A stretch of DNA of 8,584 nucleotides from an uncultured Clostridia bacterium (GCA_937907715.1 CALERM010000169.1:1-8584), one strand, 5' to 3'; shown: positions 1-5,953, counted from the stretch's first letter. Translations and numbers: made by a program. Notes: generated by a model from the sequence alone, not told the origin.

Positions 1-1344
1 GTCTGCGTGGTCGAGAGTCACCATGTAGCCGTAAGCCTCGTTGTAGCCGCTCTCGACCACCGTACCATCTGCCACGGCAAGAATATTTTCGCCCGCTTCG
101 GCTTCCAGGTCGACGCCGCTGTGCTGCTTATACGTGCCGCTCACGGGGTGGATGCGCCAGCCGTAGGGATCTGTGACTGCTGCGTCCGCATTTTCCAGCG
201 GGAAGATATAGGCGGGCGCTGCTTCCGGCGCATCTTCCGTTGAGGCTTCAGCAGGCGGCTGCTCGGGGCGATCTTCTGCCGGAACCCCGGCGGGTACTTC
301 CTGCGGCAGGACCGGCGCAATCTTTTTTGGTTCAGCTTCCTCCGGCGAGGACAGCTCAGCGACTGCCTCGACCGGCGCCGGCAGCGCAGACACGGCGGAA
401 GGCGCTGCCTGCGTGGCAAGGACGCATGCGGAAAGAAGAAACGCCGCCGCAGCAAGGACGCAGGTCCGGACCGGCATGCGCCGGAAGTTCAGGATGGAGA
501 CAATCCGCGCCTCCAGCGGGCACTTTGCAAAGGCGCTGCAAAGGCAGGAAGACCTCTGCTGCCGCTGCGCCACGGAGAGAAGCGCCAGGGCGTACTGCTT
601 TTTGAAGCTTGAACCAAGCACGGACAGCACCTTTTCATCGCACGCAAGCTCCATGTCGCGGTTGGCAAGCACCACCATCCCCCACACGAGCGGGTTCCAG
701 AAATGCACGCACAGGCAGACGGCGAGCAGCAGCTTGCGCAGACAGTCCTTCCGGCGCACGTGCGCCAGCTCATGGGCGAGAATCAGAGAAGCCTGCGCGC
801 GGTCAAGGGCGGAATCCTCCGGCAGAACAACGGTCGGGCGGACCGTGCCGAAGGTGACGGGCGCGCGGGGGCTTTTCGATACGCGGATGCCGGGACGATT
901 GGAAAAGCCGAACAGGTCCAGCAGACGATCTTCCTCCGGTCCGGGCGCAAGGCGGCTTCCGCGAAGCTGTTTGACCGAGTGTGCATAGCCGAGCGCGAAA
1001 TACAGCCCCAGCAAAAGCGCGCCGGAAAGCCAGGCAAGCGGCAGAACCGGCACATGCGCGGCATGGTCCGGGGACACGGCGGACGCAGTGGTCTGCGCCA
1101 GCGCGGGAAAGGCGGTCAGCGTCCCGGAGACCATGCCGCCCGCAGATGCAGCGCGGGTGGAAAACAGGTTCCAGATGCTGATGTGCGTCGGAATCGAGAC
1201 CGGCAGCAGCAGACGAGCCGCTGCCACGCACCAGAGCGCCGGGAAAAGCCGGGCGGGCAGACGGCGGCGCAGCGCCGCGCGCAGCAGCAAAGTGATGACA
1301 ATCAGCGCGCTGCCGCTCACAATTGCAGCCTGCAATCCGTTCAT
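1..1344 (-). CDS. BlaR1-like M56 membrane metallopeptidase fused to an M23 (LytM) domain, C-terminus cut by window edge
   Basis: This is the sensor/protease partner of the upstream repressor; 448 codons are visible and the frame is open to base 1. The N-terminus is membrane-bound, with likely helices at about residues 4-24, 32-52 and 98-121. A zinc-protease domain follows, with HELAH at 191-195 and the downstream ELACDE at 232-237 supplying E232 as probable third ligand. A further helix lies at about 291-311, then a Pro/Glu/Ala-rich linker (about 315-378), then an M23-type fold. The M23 part shows WRIHP at 397-401 and HSGVD at 408-412 (zinc ligands H408 and D412) and reaches LDH at 444-446; the final HxH ligand motif would lie outside the window. 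In classical BlaR1 the extracellular sensor is a penicillin-binding domain; here that place is taken by the M23 domain. The start ATG overlaps the repressor stop (ATGA), so translation is probably coupled. Whether M23 cleaves or only binds peptidoglycan is unknown. Confidence 0.93.
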   Translation of the reverse strand, partial: MNGLQAAIVSGSALIVITLLLRAALRRRLPARLFPALWCVAAARLLLPVSIPTHISIWNLFSTRAASAGGMVSGTLTAFPALAQTTASAVSPDHAAHVPVLPLAWLSGALLLGLYFALGYAHSVKQLRGSRLAPGPEEDRLLDLFGFSNRPGIRVSKSPRAPVTFGTVRPTVVLPEDSALDRAQASLILAHELAHVRRKDCLRKLLLAVCLCVHFWNPLVWGMVVLANRDMELACDEKVLSVLGSSFKKQYALALLSVAQRQQRSSCLCSAFAKCPLEARIVSILNFRRMPVRTCVLAAAAFLLSACVLATQAAPSAVSALPAPVEAVAELSSPEEAEPKKIAPVLPQEVPAGVPAEDRPEQPPAEASTEDAPEAAPAYIFPLENADAAVTDPYGWRIHPVSGTYKQHSGVDLEAEAGENILAVADGTVVESGYNEAYGYMVTLDHAD

Positions 1345-1697
1345 CCTTCGTGCGCCTCCACCAGCGCCTTGAGCCGGTCAATTTCGTCTTTGCTGAGCGA
1401 ACGGTCAGACAGCAGGGATGCAAACAGCAGCTCGGCAGAGCCGCCGAAGACCTTGTCGACCAGAGACTGCGCCTCTTCCGTCTGCGCCTGCTGCTTCGAA
1501 ATCAGCGCGTGGCAGACAAAATTCGGCTCCCGGCGTTCAATCGCGCCCTTGTCGATGCATTTTTTGATGACCGTATAGGTCGTGTTCTTGTTCCAGCCGG
1601 CGCTTTGCGCCAGATGCAGCGAAACCTCCTTTGCCGTCTGGTCGTTTTGCTGCCAGAGAACCTCCATGACCTTCCATTCCGAGTCGAACAGCTTCAT
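1341..1697 (-). CDS. BlaI/MecI/CopY-family winged-helix transcriptional repressor
   Basis: This 118-aa protein has the usual length for BlaI/MecI repressors. The N-terminal winged helix (about residues 4-65) includes the family signature SAGWNKNTTYTVIKKCIDKG at 32-51, where the recognition helix and the start of the wing are found. The acidic, helical C-terminus (about 70-118) fits the dimerisation/cleavage region. In the family, such dimers bind operator dyads and are inactivated after the cognate M56 protease is activated; the M56 gene overlaps this one by 4 bases. The ATG at 1697 is preceded by GGAGGT (1709-1704) at 6-nt spacing, so the start is secure. Three copies of a 14-bp dyad lie in the adjoining divergent promoter region, suggesting autoregulation and control of the divergent lipoprotein. 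The signal sensed need not be a beta-lactam, since no beta-lactamase or penicillin-binding gene is in view. Confidence 0.95.
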   Translation of the reverse strand: MKLFDSEWKVMEVLWQQNDQTAKEVSLHLAQSAGWNKNTTYTVIKKCIDKGAIERREPNFVCHALISKQQAQTEEAQSLVDKVFGGSAELLFASLLSDRSLSKDEIDRLKALVEAHEG

Positions 1698-1703
1698 AGC
1701 GTT

Positions 1704-1709
1704 ACCTCC
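1704..1709 (-). promoter_or_regulatory. Ribosome binding site of the BlaI-family gene
   Basis: On the minus strand the sequence reads GGAGGT, then 6 nt, then ATG. It fixes the repressor start at 1697. Confidence 0.85.
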
Positions 1710-1725
1710 GATGTGTTTAAAACCA

Positions 1726-1754
1726 GACTATCACAATCGTCTAAAATTGTCAAG
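1726..1754 (-). promoter_or_regulatory. Promoter of the BlaI-M56 operon
   Basis: On the minus strand a perfect TTGACA (-35, 1754-1749) is followed by a 17-nt spacer and TAGTCT (-10, 1731-1726). A TGn extension (TGA) stands directly before the -10. The predicted start of transcription is near 1719, giving a leader of about 20 nt that contains the GGAGGT. The -10 overlaps operator copy 1 (1727-1740), so a bound repressor would block polymerase. Coordinates are read directly; function is inferred. Confidence 0.75.
1727..1740 (+). promoter_or_regulatory. Putative BlaI-family operator, copy 1
   Basis: ACTATCACAATCGT is an imperfect dyad overlapping the -10 of the BlaI-M56 promoter. It matches copy 2 (read on the minus strand) at 12 of 14 positions and copy 3 at 11 of 14. 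Position and repetition support a repressor site; binding is inferred. Confidence 0.65.
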
Positions 1755-1759
1755 AGGGG

Positions 1760-1788
1760 TTGACAGGGGCGGACGAATATGATAGTCT
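1760..1788 (+). promoter_or_regulatory. Divergent promoter of the lipoprotein gene
   Basis: TTGACA (1760-1765) is followed by a 17-nt spacer and TAGTCT (1783-1788), again with a TGA extension before the -10. It mirrors the minus-strand promoter: the two -35 boxes are only 5 nt apart (1755-1759) and share the 9-mer TGATAGTCT over the -10. Transcription should start near 1795. In-frame codons upstream of that point, including a TTG that is really this -35 box, therefore cannot be the translation start. Confidence 0.75.
1773..1786 (-). promoter_or_regulatory. Putative BlaI-family operator, copy 2
   Basis: Read on the minus strand this is ACTATCATATTCGT, 12 of 14 identical to copy 1. It covers the upstream half of the -10 of the lipoprotein promoter, as copy 1 does on the other side. 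Confidence 0.65.
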
Positions 1789-1796
1789 GAACACAG

Positions 1797-1810
1797 ACTA
1801 TCGCGATAGT
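1797..1810. promoter_or_regulatory. Putative BlaI-family operator, copy 3 (perfect palindrome)
   Basis: ACTATCGCGATAGT is a perfect 14-bp palindrome immediately downstream of the predicted lipoprotein transcription start. Together with copy 2 it also creates a 9-bp inverted repeat, GATAGTCTG (1781-1789) and CAGACTATC (1794-1802), separated by 4 nt. The copy 2 to copy 3 spacing is 24 bp. A repressor bound here would block initiation or early elongation toward the lipoprotein. Confidence 0.7.
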
Positions 1811-1819
1811 ACGAATGAG

Positions 1820-1827
1820 AAAGGAGG
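1820..1827 (+). promoter_or_regulatory. Shine-Dalgarno stranded 88 nt upstream of the first possible start codon
   Basis: AAAGGAGG is a strong ribosome binding site, yet from 1828 to 1915 no ATG, GTG or TTG occurs in any frame. The first candidates are TTG 1916 and the tandem ATGs 1925 and 1928. A 10-bp inverted repeat begins directly after the Shine-Dalgarno and ends 8 nt before TTG 1916. If the RNA folds, the effective spacing from the last G of GGAGG to that TTG becomes about 8 nt. Confidence 0.6.
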
Positions 1828-1907
1828 TTCCGGCGGCAAAGCTACACAGACAACCAGACACCCGGGCGCCGCGCGCGCGGCGGCGTTCGGGCAGACAGCC
1901 GCCGGAA
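1828..1907 (+). repeat. Perfect 10-bp inverted repeat forming a large structured mRNA leader hairpin
   Basis: The arms are TTCCGGCGGC (1828-1837) and GCCGCCGGAA (1898-1907). Between them are smaller nested complementary segments: CCCG (1861-1864) with CGGG (1888-1891), and CGCCGC (1867-1872) with GCGGCG (1878-1883). The element lies between the Shine-Dalgarno and start of the lipoprotein gene, inside its transcribed leader. The most direct reading is a stem that brings the two together; an inserted palindromic element is an alternative. Confidence 0.65.
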
Positions 1908-1915
1908 AAAACGGC

Positions 1916-4153
1916 TTGAAACGAATGATGCAGCGCCTCGGCGCTTTGCTTTTGCTGCTTTCCATGCTCTGCGGCTGCGCACAGGAAAAGCAGGTGACGG
2001 CGCTGCCCGTGCCGGGCGGAGAACAGGAGATCTCTTCCAATGAGGAAGCCTCGCCTGCGGTCGTCACGGACAGCACGCAGAAAACGGAGGACGGACAGAC
2101 AAGACATCTGGAATATGAAAGCCTGCCGCTGCCGGGAGACTTGCAGCTCGCCACGGCGCTGACGGCGGCGGGGGATACCCTTCTGATGGGCGGACCGGCG
2201 GAGGACAATGCTGCGCTCTGGAAGACGGATTTGCGCGGCGAGAGTGAGCAGCTGCCGCTCCCGGACGGGGCGGACTATCTCTACGCGCTTTGCGCGGATG
2301 AGGCAGGCGGCGCGTGGCTGCTCAGCGGCAGCGTTCCGGCGCGGTATTTCATTCCGCGGGGAAGCGATCTTCTGATGCAGGTGGAGCCCGAGCCGGAGGG
2401 GCGCCTGCTGCTGACGCATTACGACGAACAATTTGCACAGGGAGAGACGATTCCGGTTTCGATCACCGACGCCGGACAGGGGACGCGGTTTTTCCAGCTG
2501 GTCCGGACGAAGAACGGCTTCTGCCTGCTTGCCGGTTCGCAGCTGATTTTGCTGGACGGGCAGGGCGCAGAGCTTGTGCGTCAGACGGTTGACCCCAACG
2601 CCGATGGCTGGCTGTTTGCCGCGATGCAGCGGCAAGAGGATACGCTTCTTGTTCTGACGCGGAACGTCTTAGGTGACGCCGACTCGGAGCTGCGGCGATT
2701 TGACGCGCAGACGCTTACGCCGCTGGGAGAAGAAGCGGTGAGCCGGGAGACGACAGGACTCGGGCTGGCGCTGGACGGCGGGGTGCTGCTCTGCGATGGC
2801 GCGGGGCTATCCGAGATGGACGCGCAGACGGGGGAAGCTCAGACGGTGGATTCTGCGCGGGAGCTGGGCGTACAGCTGGAGGCGGAGCAGATTGCAGAGC
2901 TTGAAGAAGGCTATGTTTTGTATACGCCGAACAGTCAGAGCGCGACCTTCCTGCGCTGGGAAGACGGCAGCGCGCCGGAAAAAACCGTGCTGCAGCTTGC
3001 CGTTGTAACAGGCGGAGGCGCGGTTTCGTATGAGTTTGGGCAGATGGTGCAGGAATTCAACACCGGGCAGGACCGGTATCGGATCAAGTATGAGATCTAT
3101 TCCGATTCTGAATATGATACGGACGCGGTGTCTCTGGATGTGCTGCGCACGCAGATCATGGCGGGGCAGGGACCAGACCTGTTTGCGTTCTATGATATCA
3201 ATGGGTTCAACCCACCGACACTTCGCGCAGAGGCGGCATGCAGCGATCTTCTGCCGCTGACGAAGGATTTTTTGACGGAGGAAAGCCTGCTGCCGGGGCT
3301 GTACCGGCTTCTGGAGCAGGACGGTGCGGTGTATGAGCTGCCGCTGACGGTCCAGATTGATACGCTGATCGCGCCCGCGCGCTTTGTGCCGGAGCCGGGC
3401 GTAACGCTGGAGGATTTGGAGCAGGCGCGCGCGCAGATGCCGGAGGGCTGGGTGCCGGTCGACTCCTGGAATACGCCGGAGAATCTGTTCGGGCTCTGCG
3501 CGCTTTTTTGCATCGGCGCATTCACGGACCGGGAAACGGCGACCTGCCGCTTTGACTCGCAGGAATTCTGCGACTATCTGACCTGGTGCAAAAACTGGGG
3601 CGGCGACGGCTCGACGCCGGACAGCCCGGAGACGACGCTCGTCAGCCTCGGCTGGATCAGCTCGGTTTCGTGGCTTGCCGGACGGGGCGAGTATTACGCA
3701 CAGAAGTGGGGAGCGCCGGAATACACCTATGCGGGCTTCCCGGTAGAAAGCGGCAGCGGCAGCGCATACAATATCCTCACGTCTCTCGGGCTCGGACCGC
3801 AGTGCCGGGACTTAGAGGGTGCAAAAGCGTTTTTCAGCTTCTGCTTTTCCTATCGGCAGGAGAACACGATTCCGGCAAATTCTGCGCTGCTGCGCGCGGA
3901 AATAGACGACTTTATGGCAGGAAACCGCACCGACTGGTACGGGGAGGCAGAGCTGCTCGGCGAGGCGGATGCGGCGCAGTTTTACGCGCTGCTGGAGACC
4001 ATCACGGTGCGCACAGGGCAGGACCGGGCGCTGGAGGACATTCTCTGCGAGGAGGCGGCAGCGTATTTTGCCGGCGGTGTTTCCGCCGAACAGGCGGCGC
4101 AGAATATCCAGTCGCGCGCAGGCATTTATCTGCAGGAGCAATATGGAATTTAA
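1916..4153 (+). CDS. Lipoprotein with propeller-like N-terminal half and ABC-type extracellular solute-binding C-terminal half
   Basis: The likely product is 745 aa from TTG 1916, or 742 aa from ATG 1925. The mature lipoprotein starts at the Cys of the lipobox LCGC, after a short basic start and a Leu-rich core. From ATG 1925, residues about 75-345 show repeated blades of small hydrophobic strands (such as GDTLLMGG, GGAWLLSG, NGFCLLAGS, DTLLVLTRN, GGVLLCDG) like a beta-propeller. From about residue 355 the sequence resembles family 1 solute-binding proteins: LQLAVVTG, then FGQMVQEFN, RTQIMAGQGPDLFAF, and a Trp/Tyr-rich C-lobe. These proteins normally deliver sugars to ABC permeases, but no permease or ATPase gene is nearby, so a sensing or scaffold role is possible. 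The gene diverges from the BlaI-M56 operon with shared operators. No local ribosome site precedes 1916 or 1925, so the exact start is uncertain. Ligand unknown. Confidence 0.88.
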   Translation: MKRMMQRLGALLLLLSMLCGCAQEKQVTALPVPGGEQEISSNEEASPAVVTDSTQKTEDGQTRHLEYESLPLPGDLQLATALTAAGDTLLMGGPAEDNAALWKTDLRGESEQLPLPDGADYLYALCADEAGGAWLLSGSVPARYFIPRGSDLLMQVEPEPEGRLLLTHYDEQFAQGETIPVSITDAGQGTRFFQLVRTKNGFCLLAGSQLILLDGQGAELVRQTVDPNADGWLFAAMQRQEDTLLVLTRNVLGDADSELRRFDAQTLTPLGEEAVSRETTGLGLALDGGVLLCDGAGLSEMDAQTGEAQTVDSARELGVQLEAEQIAELEEGYVLYTPNSQSATFLRWEDGSAPEKTVLQLAVVTGGGAVSYEFGQMVQEFNTGQDRYRIKYEIYSDSEYDTDAVSLDVLRTQIMAGQGPDLFAFYDINGFNPPTLRAEAACSDLLPLTKDFLTEESLLPGLYRLLEQDGAVYELPLTVQIDTLIAPARFVPEPGVTLEDLEQARAQMPEGWVPVDSWNTPENLFGLCALFCIGAFTDRETATCRFDSQEFCDYLTWCKNWGGDGSTPDSPETTLVSLGWISSVSWLAGRGEYYAQKWGAPEYTYAGFPVESGSGSAYNILTSLGLGPQCRDLEGAKAFFSFCFSYRQENTIPANSALLRAEIDDFMAGNRTDWYGEAELLGEADAAQFYALLETITVRTGQDRALEDILCEEAAAYFAGGVSAEQAAQNIQSRAGIYLQEQYGI

Positions 4154-4157
4154 ACTC

Positions 4158-4186
4158 TTTTCAAGATACACAAAGTGTGGTAAGAT
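4158..4186 (+). promoter_or_regulatory. Promoter of the 4-TM membrane protein gene
   Basis: TTTTCA (4158-4163), a 17-nt spacer and TAAGAT (4181-4186) place transcription start near 4193. The spacer holds a small dyad, ACAC-AAA-GTGT (4168-4178), which could be an operator but does not resemble the BlaI-type sites upstream. No terminator hairpin is visible after the lipoprotein stop at 4153, so read-through from upstream is also possible. Confidence 0.5.
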
Positions 4187-4224
4187 GCAGATAGGACAAT
4201 CCTGAGACGAAAGGAGCATCTTCC

Positions 4225-5088
4225 ATGAAAAGACGGTTTCGCGCGGCAGCGCTGCTGCTGCTTCTGGCGGCGCTTCTGACGACGGCGGTGTTTGCCGACT
4301 CCGGTCCCAAGCCGCAGTTGGCGGTGCGTGTGGTGCATGCGCCGCAGGAGGCATACTATCTCGATCTTCTCGACGAGGGAACCTACACGGGCGCGTATGA
4401 AACGGACGAGACCGGGCTGGACCCGGCGCTGCTGGCAGACCTTCGCGCGGCGATTCCTTCAGGATGGCACGGCTGCCTCAGCCAGGGCTCGACCAGAGCG
4501 CCCATCTGGGGGGAGCTTACCGGGCAGGAGAGCGAAAACGGCGAAATGCTTCACACGTTCCGCTATGTCGGTGTGCCGCAGACGTACCGGATTCTGATGG
4601 TGACGCAGTCCGGCGAAGTGTTTTTGTCCGACGTTTTGCAGCGTGACACCCTGCAAAGCATCGTGACGGTGGACTGGGCGGCAAAAACCGTGAAGACGCA
4701 GCCGGTGTATCAGGGCTATGCGCTGCAATTCCTGGCGACGTTTGTGCCGACGCTGGTGATTGAATTTCTGGTGCTGCTGCTGTTCGGATTTTCCCTGCGG
4801 GAAAACTGGAAGACGGTGCTGCTGGTCAATTTCCTGACGCAGGGGCTGCTGCACGGGTGCTTCGCGTATTTCGCGCTGCAAAGCGGCGTGAGCTGGTTCT
4901 ATTTTTTGCTGTTCTTCCCGGCGGAGGCGGTCGTGACGCTGATCGAGTCGTGCGTCTATGCCAAAACGCTCCGGGGAAGGAGCAAACGGAGGGCAGTGCT
5001 TTACGCCATGAGCGCGAATGTCTGCTCGGCGGCGCTGGGCTATGTGCTTGCTGAGCCCGTGTGGCAGATGGCAGCGCGTCTGGGCTGA
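4225..5088 (+). CDS. Secreted-domain membrane protein of unknown function (signal peptide, extracellular domain, four C-terminal TM helices)
   Basis: I do not recognise the family of this 287-aa protein. It has a clear signal peptide (basic MKRRFR, Leu/Ala core, likely cleavage at VFA|DS after residue 24). An extracytoplasmic domain of about 140 residues (25-165) follows. The C-terminal part appears to have four membrane helices, at roughly 166-189, 196-217, 222-245 and 256-280, with a basic loop LRGRSKRR (249-256) probably on the cytoplasmic side. No catalytic motif is evident. AAAGGAG lies 9-10 nt before ATG 4225, so the start is well supported. It follows the lipoprotein by 71 bases but has its own promoter, so it may be co-transcribed or independent. 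An outward-facing domain on a small multi-helix anchor suits an envelope sensor or accessory component, but this is inference. Confidence 0.85.
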   Translation: MKRRFRAAALLLLLAALLTTAVFADSGPKPQLAVRVVHAPQEAYYLDLLDEGTYTGAYETDETGLDPALLADLRAAIPSGWHGCLSQGSTRAPIWGELTGQESENGEMLHTFRYVGVPQTYRILMVTQSGEVFLSDVLQRDTLQSIVTVDWAAKTVKTQPVYQGYALQFLATFVPTLVIEFLVLLLFGFSLRENWKTVLLVNFLTQGLLHGCFAYFALQSGVSWFYFLLFFPAEAVVTLIESCVYAKTLRGRSKRRAVLYAMSANVCSAALGYVLAEPVWQMAARLG

Positions 5089-5101
5089 GGCGTCGAGATA
5101 C

Positions 5102-5139
5102 AAAAAAGAAGGATGCCGGATAGAGGCATCCTTCTTTCT
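5102..5139. terminator. Bidirectional rho-independent terminator
   Basis: A perfect 13-bp stem, AAAGAAGGATGCC (5105-5117) with GGCATCCTTCTTT (5125-5137), encloses a 7-nt loop. There is an A-run on the left and a T-run on the right. It lies between the convergent membrane-protein gene (ends 5088) and XRE gene (ends 5161) and can serve both. Confidence 0.9.
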
Positions 5140-5160
5140 ATCCTATGGATTTGCGTGCGC

Positions 5161-5469
5161 TCAGCGCATGGTCCGCAGGAAAGCGAGCAGCGCGTCCTTC
5201 TGCTGGGCAGTCAGAAGCGCCCAGGCATCCAGGAGGCGGCGCTGATCGGCTGTCAGCGCGAGGCGCTCGTGCCCATCGGCAAAAAACTGCGAGAGCGTCA
5301 GACCAAAGGCGTCGCAGATCTTTTCCAGCGAGGAAAAAGACGGCGTCATGCCCTTTTTGTACCATGAGGAAATGGTAGACTGCGGCAGCCCCGCGCGCTC
5401 GGCAAGCTGATATTCGGTCCAGCCGCGCGCCTCACGGTTTTGACGAATCATCGAGAGAATATCTGTCAC
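5161..5469 (-). CDS. XRE-family helix-turn-helix transcriptional regulator
   Basis: This 102-aa protein has an HTH_3/Cro-CI domain at about residues 4-62: IRQNREARGWTEYQLAERAG, then LPQSTISSWYKKG (recognition helix near 29-39), then PSFSSLEKICDAFGLTLSQFF. A short helical tail (about 68-102) ending in QQKDALLAFLRTMR probably mediates dimerisation; there is no enzymatic or ligand domain. The start is GTG at 5469, with AGGTGG 7 nt upstream on the minus strand. It diverges from the 53-aa small gene across an AT-rich spacer containing short ACGA/TCGT dyads, and probably represses itself and perhaps its neighbour. Its 3' end meets the shared bidirectional terminator. Family assignment is firm; targets are unknown. 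Confidence 0.93.
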   Translation of the reverse strand: MTDILSMIRQNREARGWTEYQLAERAGLPQSTISSWYKKGMTPSFSSLEKICDAFGLTLSQFFADGHERLALTADQRRLLDAWALLTAQQKDALLAFLRTMR

Positions 5470-5482
5470 ACAACCACCACCT

Positions 5483-5494
5483 ACGATATTTCGT
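5483..5494. promoter_or_regulatory. Possible XRE autoregulatory dyad
   Basis: ACGATATTTCGT has 4-bp complementary arms (ACGA/TCGT) and lies around the predicted XRE transcription start, just downstream of its -10. A related spaced dyad, TCGTA (5536-5540) with TACGA (5549-5553), sits over the opposite promoter. Binding is inferred from position only. Confidence 0.3.
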
Positions 5495-5496
5495 TT

Positions 5497-5502
5497 ATTA
5501 TA
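5497..5502 (-). promoter_or_regulatory. -10 box of the XRE gene promoter
   Basis: On the minus strand TATAAT is a perfect -10. The only -35 candidate at 18-nt spacing is the poor TTAAAA (5526-5521). Transcription would begin near 5490, about 20 nt before the GTG start. Confidence 0.5.
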
Positions 5503-5515
5503 CTTTGAAAAATCG

Positions 5516-5544
5516 TTGCATTTTAATAGCTTTTATCGTATTAT
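5516..5544 (+). promoter_or_regulatory. Promoter of the 53-aa small gene
   Basis: TTGCAT (5516-5521), a 17-nt spacer and TATTAT (5539-5544) point toward the small gene, giving a leader of about 55 nt. It runs back-to-back with the XRE promoter. Confidence 0.45.
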
Positions 5545-5608
5545 TTACTACGACAATACTTACCACGCGCAGAACAGCTGCGGTGCGGCAGAGAAAGGGT
5601 CGTGAGAG

Positions 5609-5770
5609 ATGGAGCAGACACAGGAGCAGATGTTTGAGGCATGGATCGACGAGAAGCGAAGGCTTGTCTCGTTTCATAAAATTCCGGGGGTGCGGCGCTA
5701 TTGCGCGCCAGAGCGCACGTTCTGGGAGCGGGTGATCGAGCTGGTGCTCTCGGGCTACCGGGTGCAATAG
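5609..5770 (+). CDS. Small hypothetical protein (53 aa) divergent from the XRE regulator
   Basis: This short frame reads MEQTQEQMFEAWIDEKRRLV and continues to a C-terminus ending SGYRVQ. It is highly charged, rich in Glu, Arg and Trp/Phe, and predicted mostly helical, with no signal peptide or membrane segment. Support for it being real: an AAAGGG ribosome site (5595-5600) 8 nt before ATG 5609, a promoter upstream (5516-5544), a terminator 64 bases after the stop, and sensible amino-acid composition. I do not recognise a named family. The divergent pairing with an XRE regulator suggests a small partner or target, but it lacks toxin or antitoxin motifs that I can see, so a toxin-antitoxin call is not justified. 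Confidence 0.7.
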   Translation: MEQTQEQMFEAWIDEKRRLVSFHKIPGVRRYCAPERTFWERVIELVLSGYRVQ

Positions 5771-5834
5771 AGTGCGTCGGAACCGGCGTGCCGATTGGAT
5801 ACAGAAACATGGGATGCTCCGCTTATCAAGGCAG

Positions 5835-5863
5835 GATGCCTGCCGGGAAGGCGGACATCTTTT
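5835..5863 (+). terminator. Rho-independent terminator of the small gene
   Basis: GATGCCTGCC (5835-5844), loop GGGAA, and GGCGGACATC (5850-5859) pair at 9 of 10 positions (one mismatch, one G-U), followed by TTTT (5860-5863). It separates the small gene from the operon starting at 6078. Confidence 0.7.
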
Positions 5864-5953
5864 GATTTTGGGCATAAATTACTTTTATGGGAAAATAATG
5901 CAGAAAAGACGGGAAAAATATATGTAAATTACGAATGTTTTGACATGAGGTAC

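Noticed and set aside
803..1423. Long minus-strand open frame overlapping the M56 gene
   Set aside because: It is an alternative frame of GC-rich coding DNA: Arg/Ala/Pro-rich with no domain, whereas the M56-M23 frame carries catalytic motifs throughout.
1760..1915. Upstream extension of the lipoprotein frame starting at TTG 1760
   Set aside because: That TTG is the -35 box of the divergent promoter and lies upstream of the predicted transcription start. The extension has no signal-peptide logic, whereas TTG 1916 or ATG 1925 gives a normal lipoprotein signal.
1815..1919. 34-codon frame starting at ATG 1815 (MRKEVPAAKL...) as a leader peptide
   Set aside because: No ribosome site precedes it; it starts about 20 nt after the predicted transcription start and reads through the hairpin in an Arg/Pro-rich frame. 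Its stop overlaps TTG 1916, so coupling is conceivable, but support is too weak for a call.
1694..2635. 313-codon minus-strand frame antisense to the lipoprotein
   Set aside because: The composition is a GC-skew shadow (Arg/Gln/Leu-rich), it has no ribosome site or motif, and it runs through the divergent promoter region.
5161..5770. XRE gene plus small protein as a toxin-antitoxin module
   Set aside because: The genes are divergent rather than in one operon, and the small protein shows no toxin motif that I can recognise.
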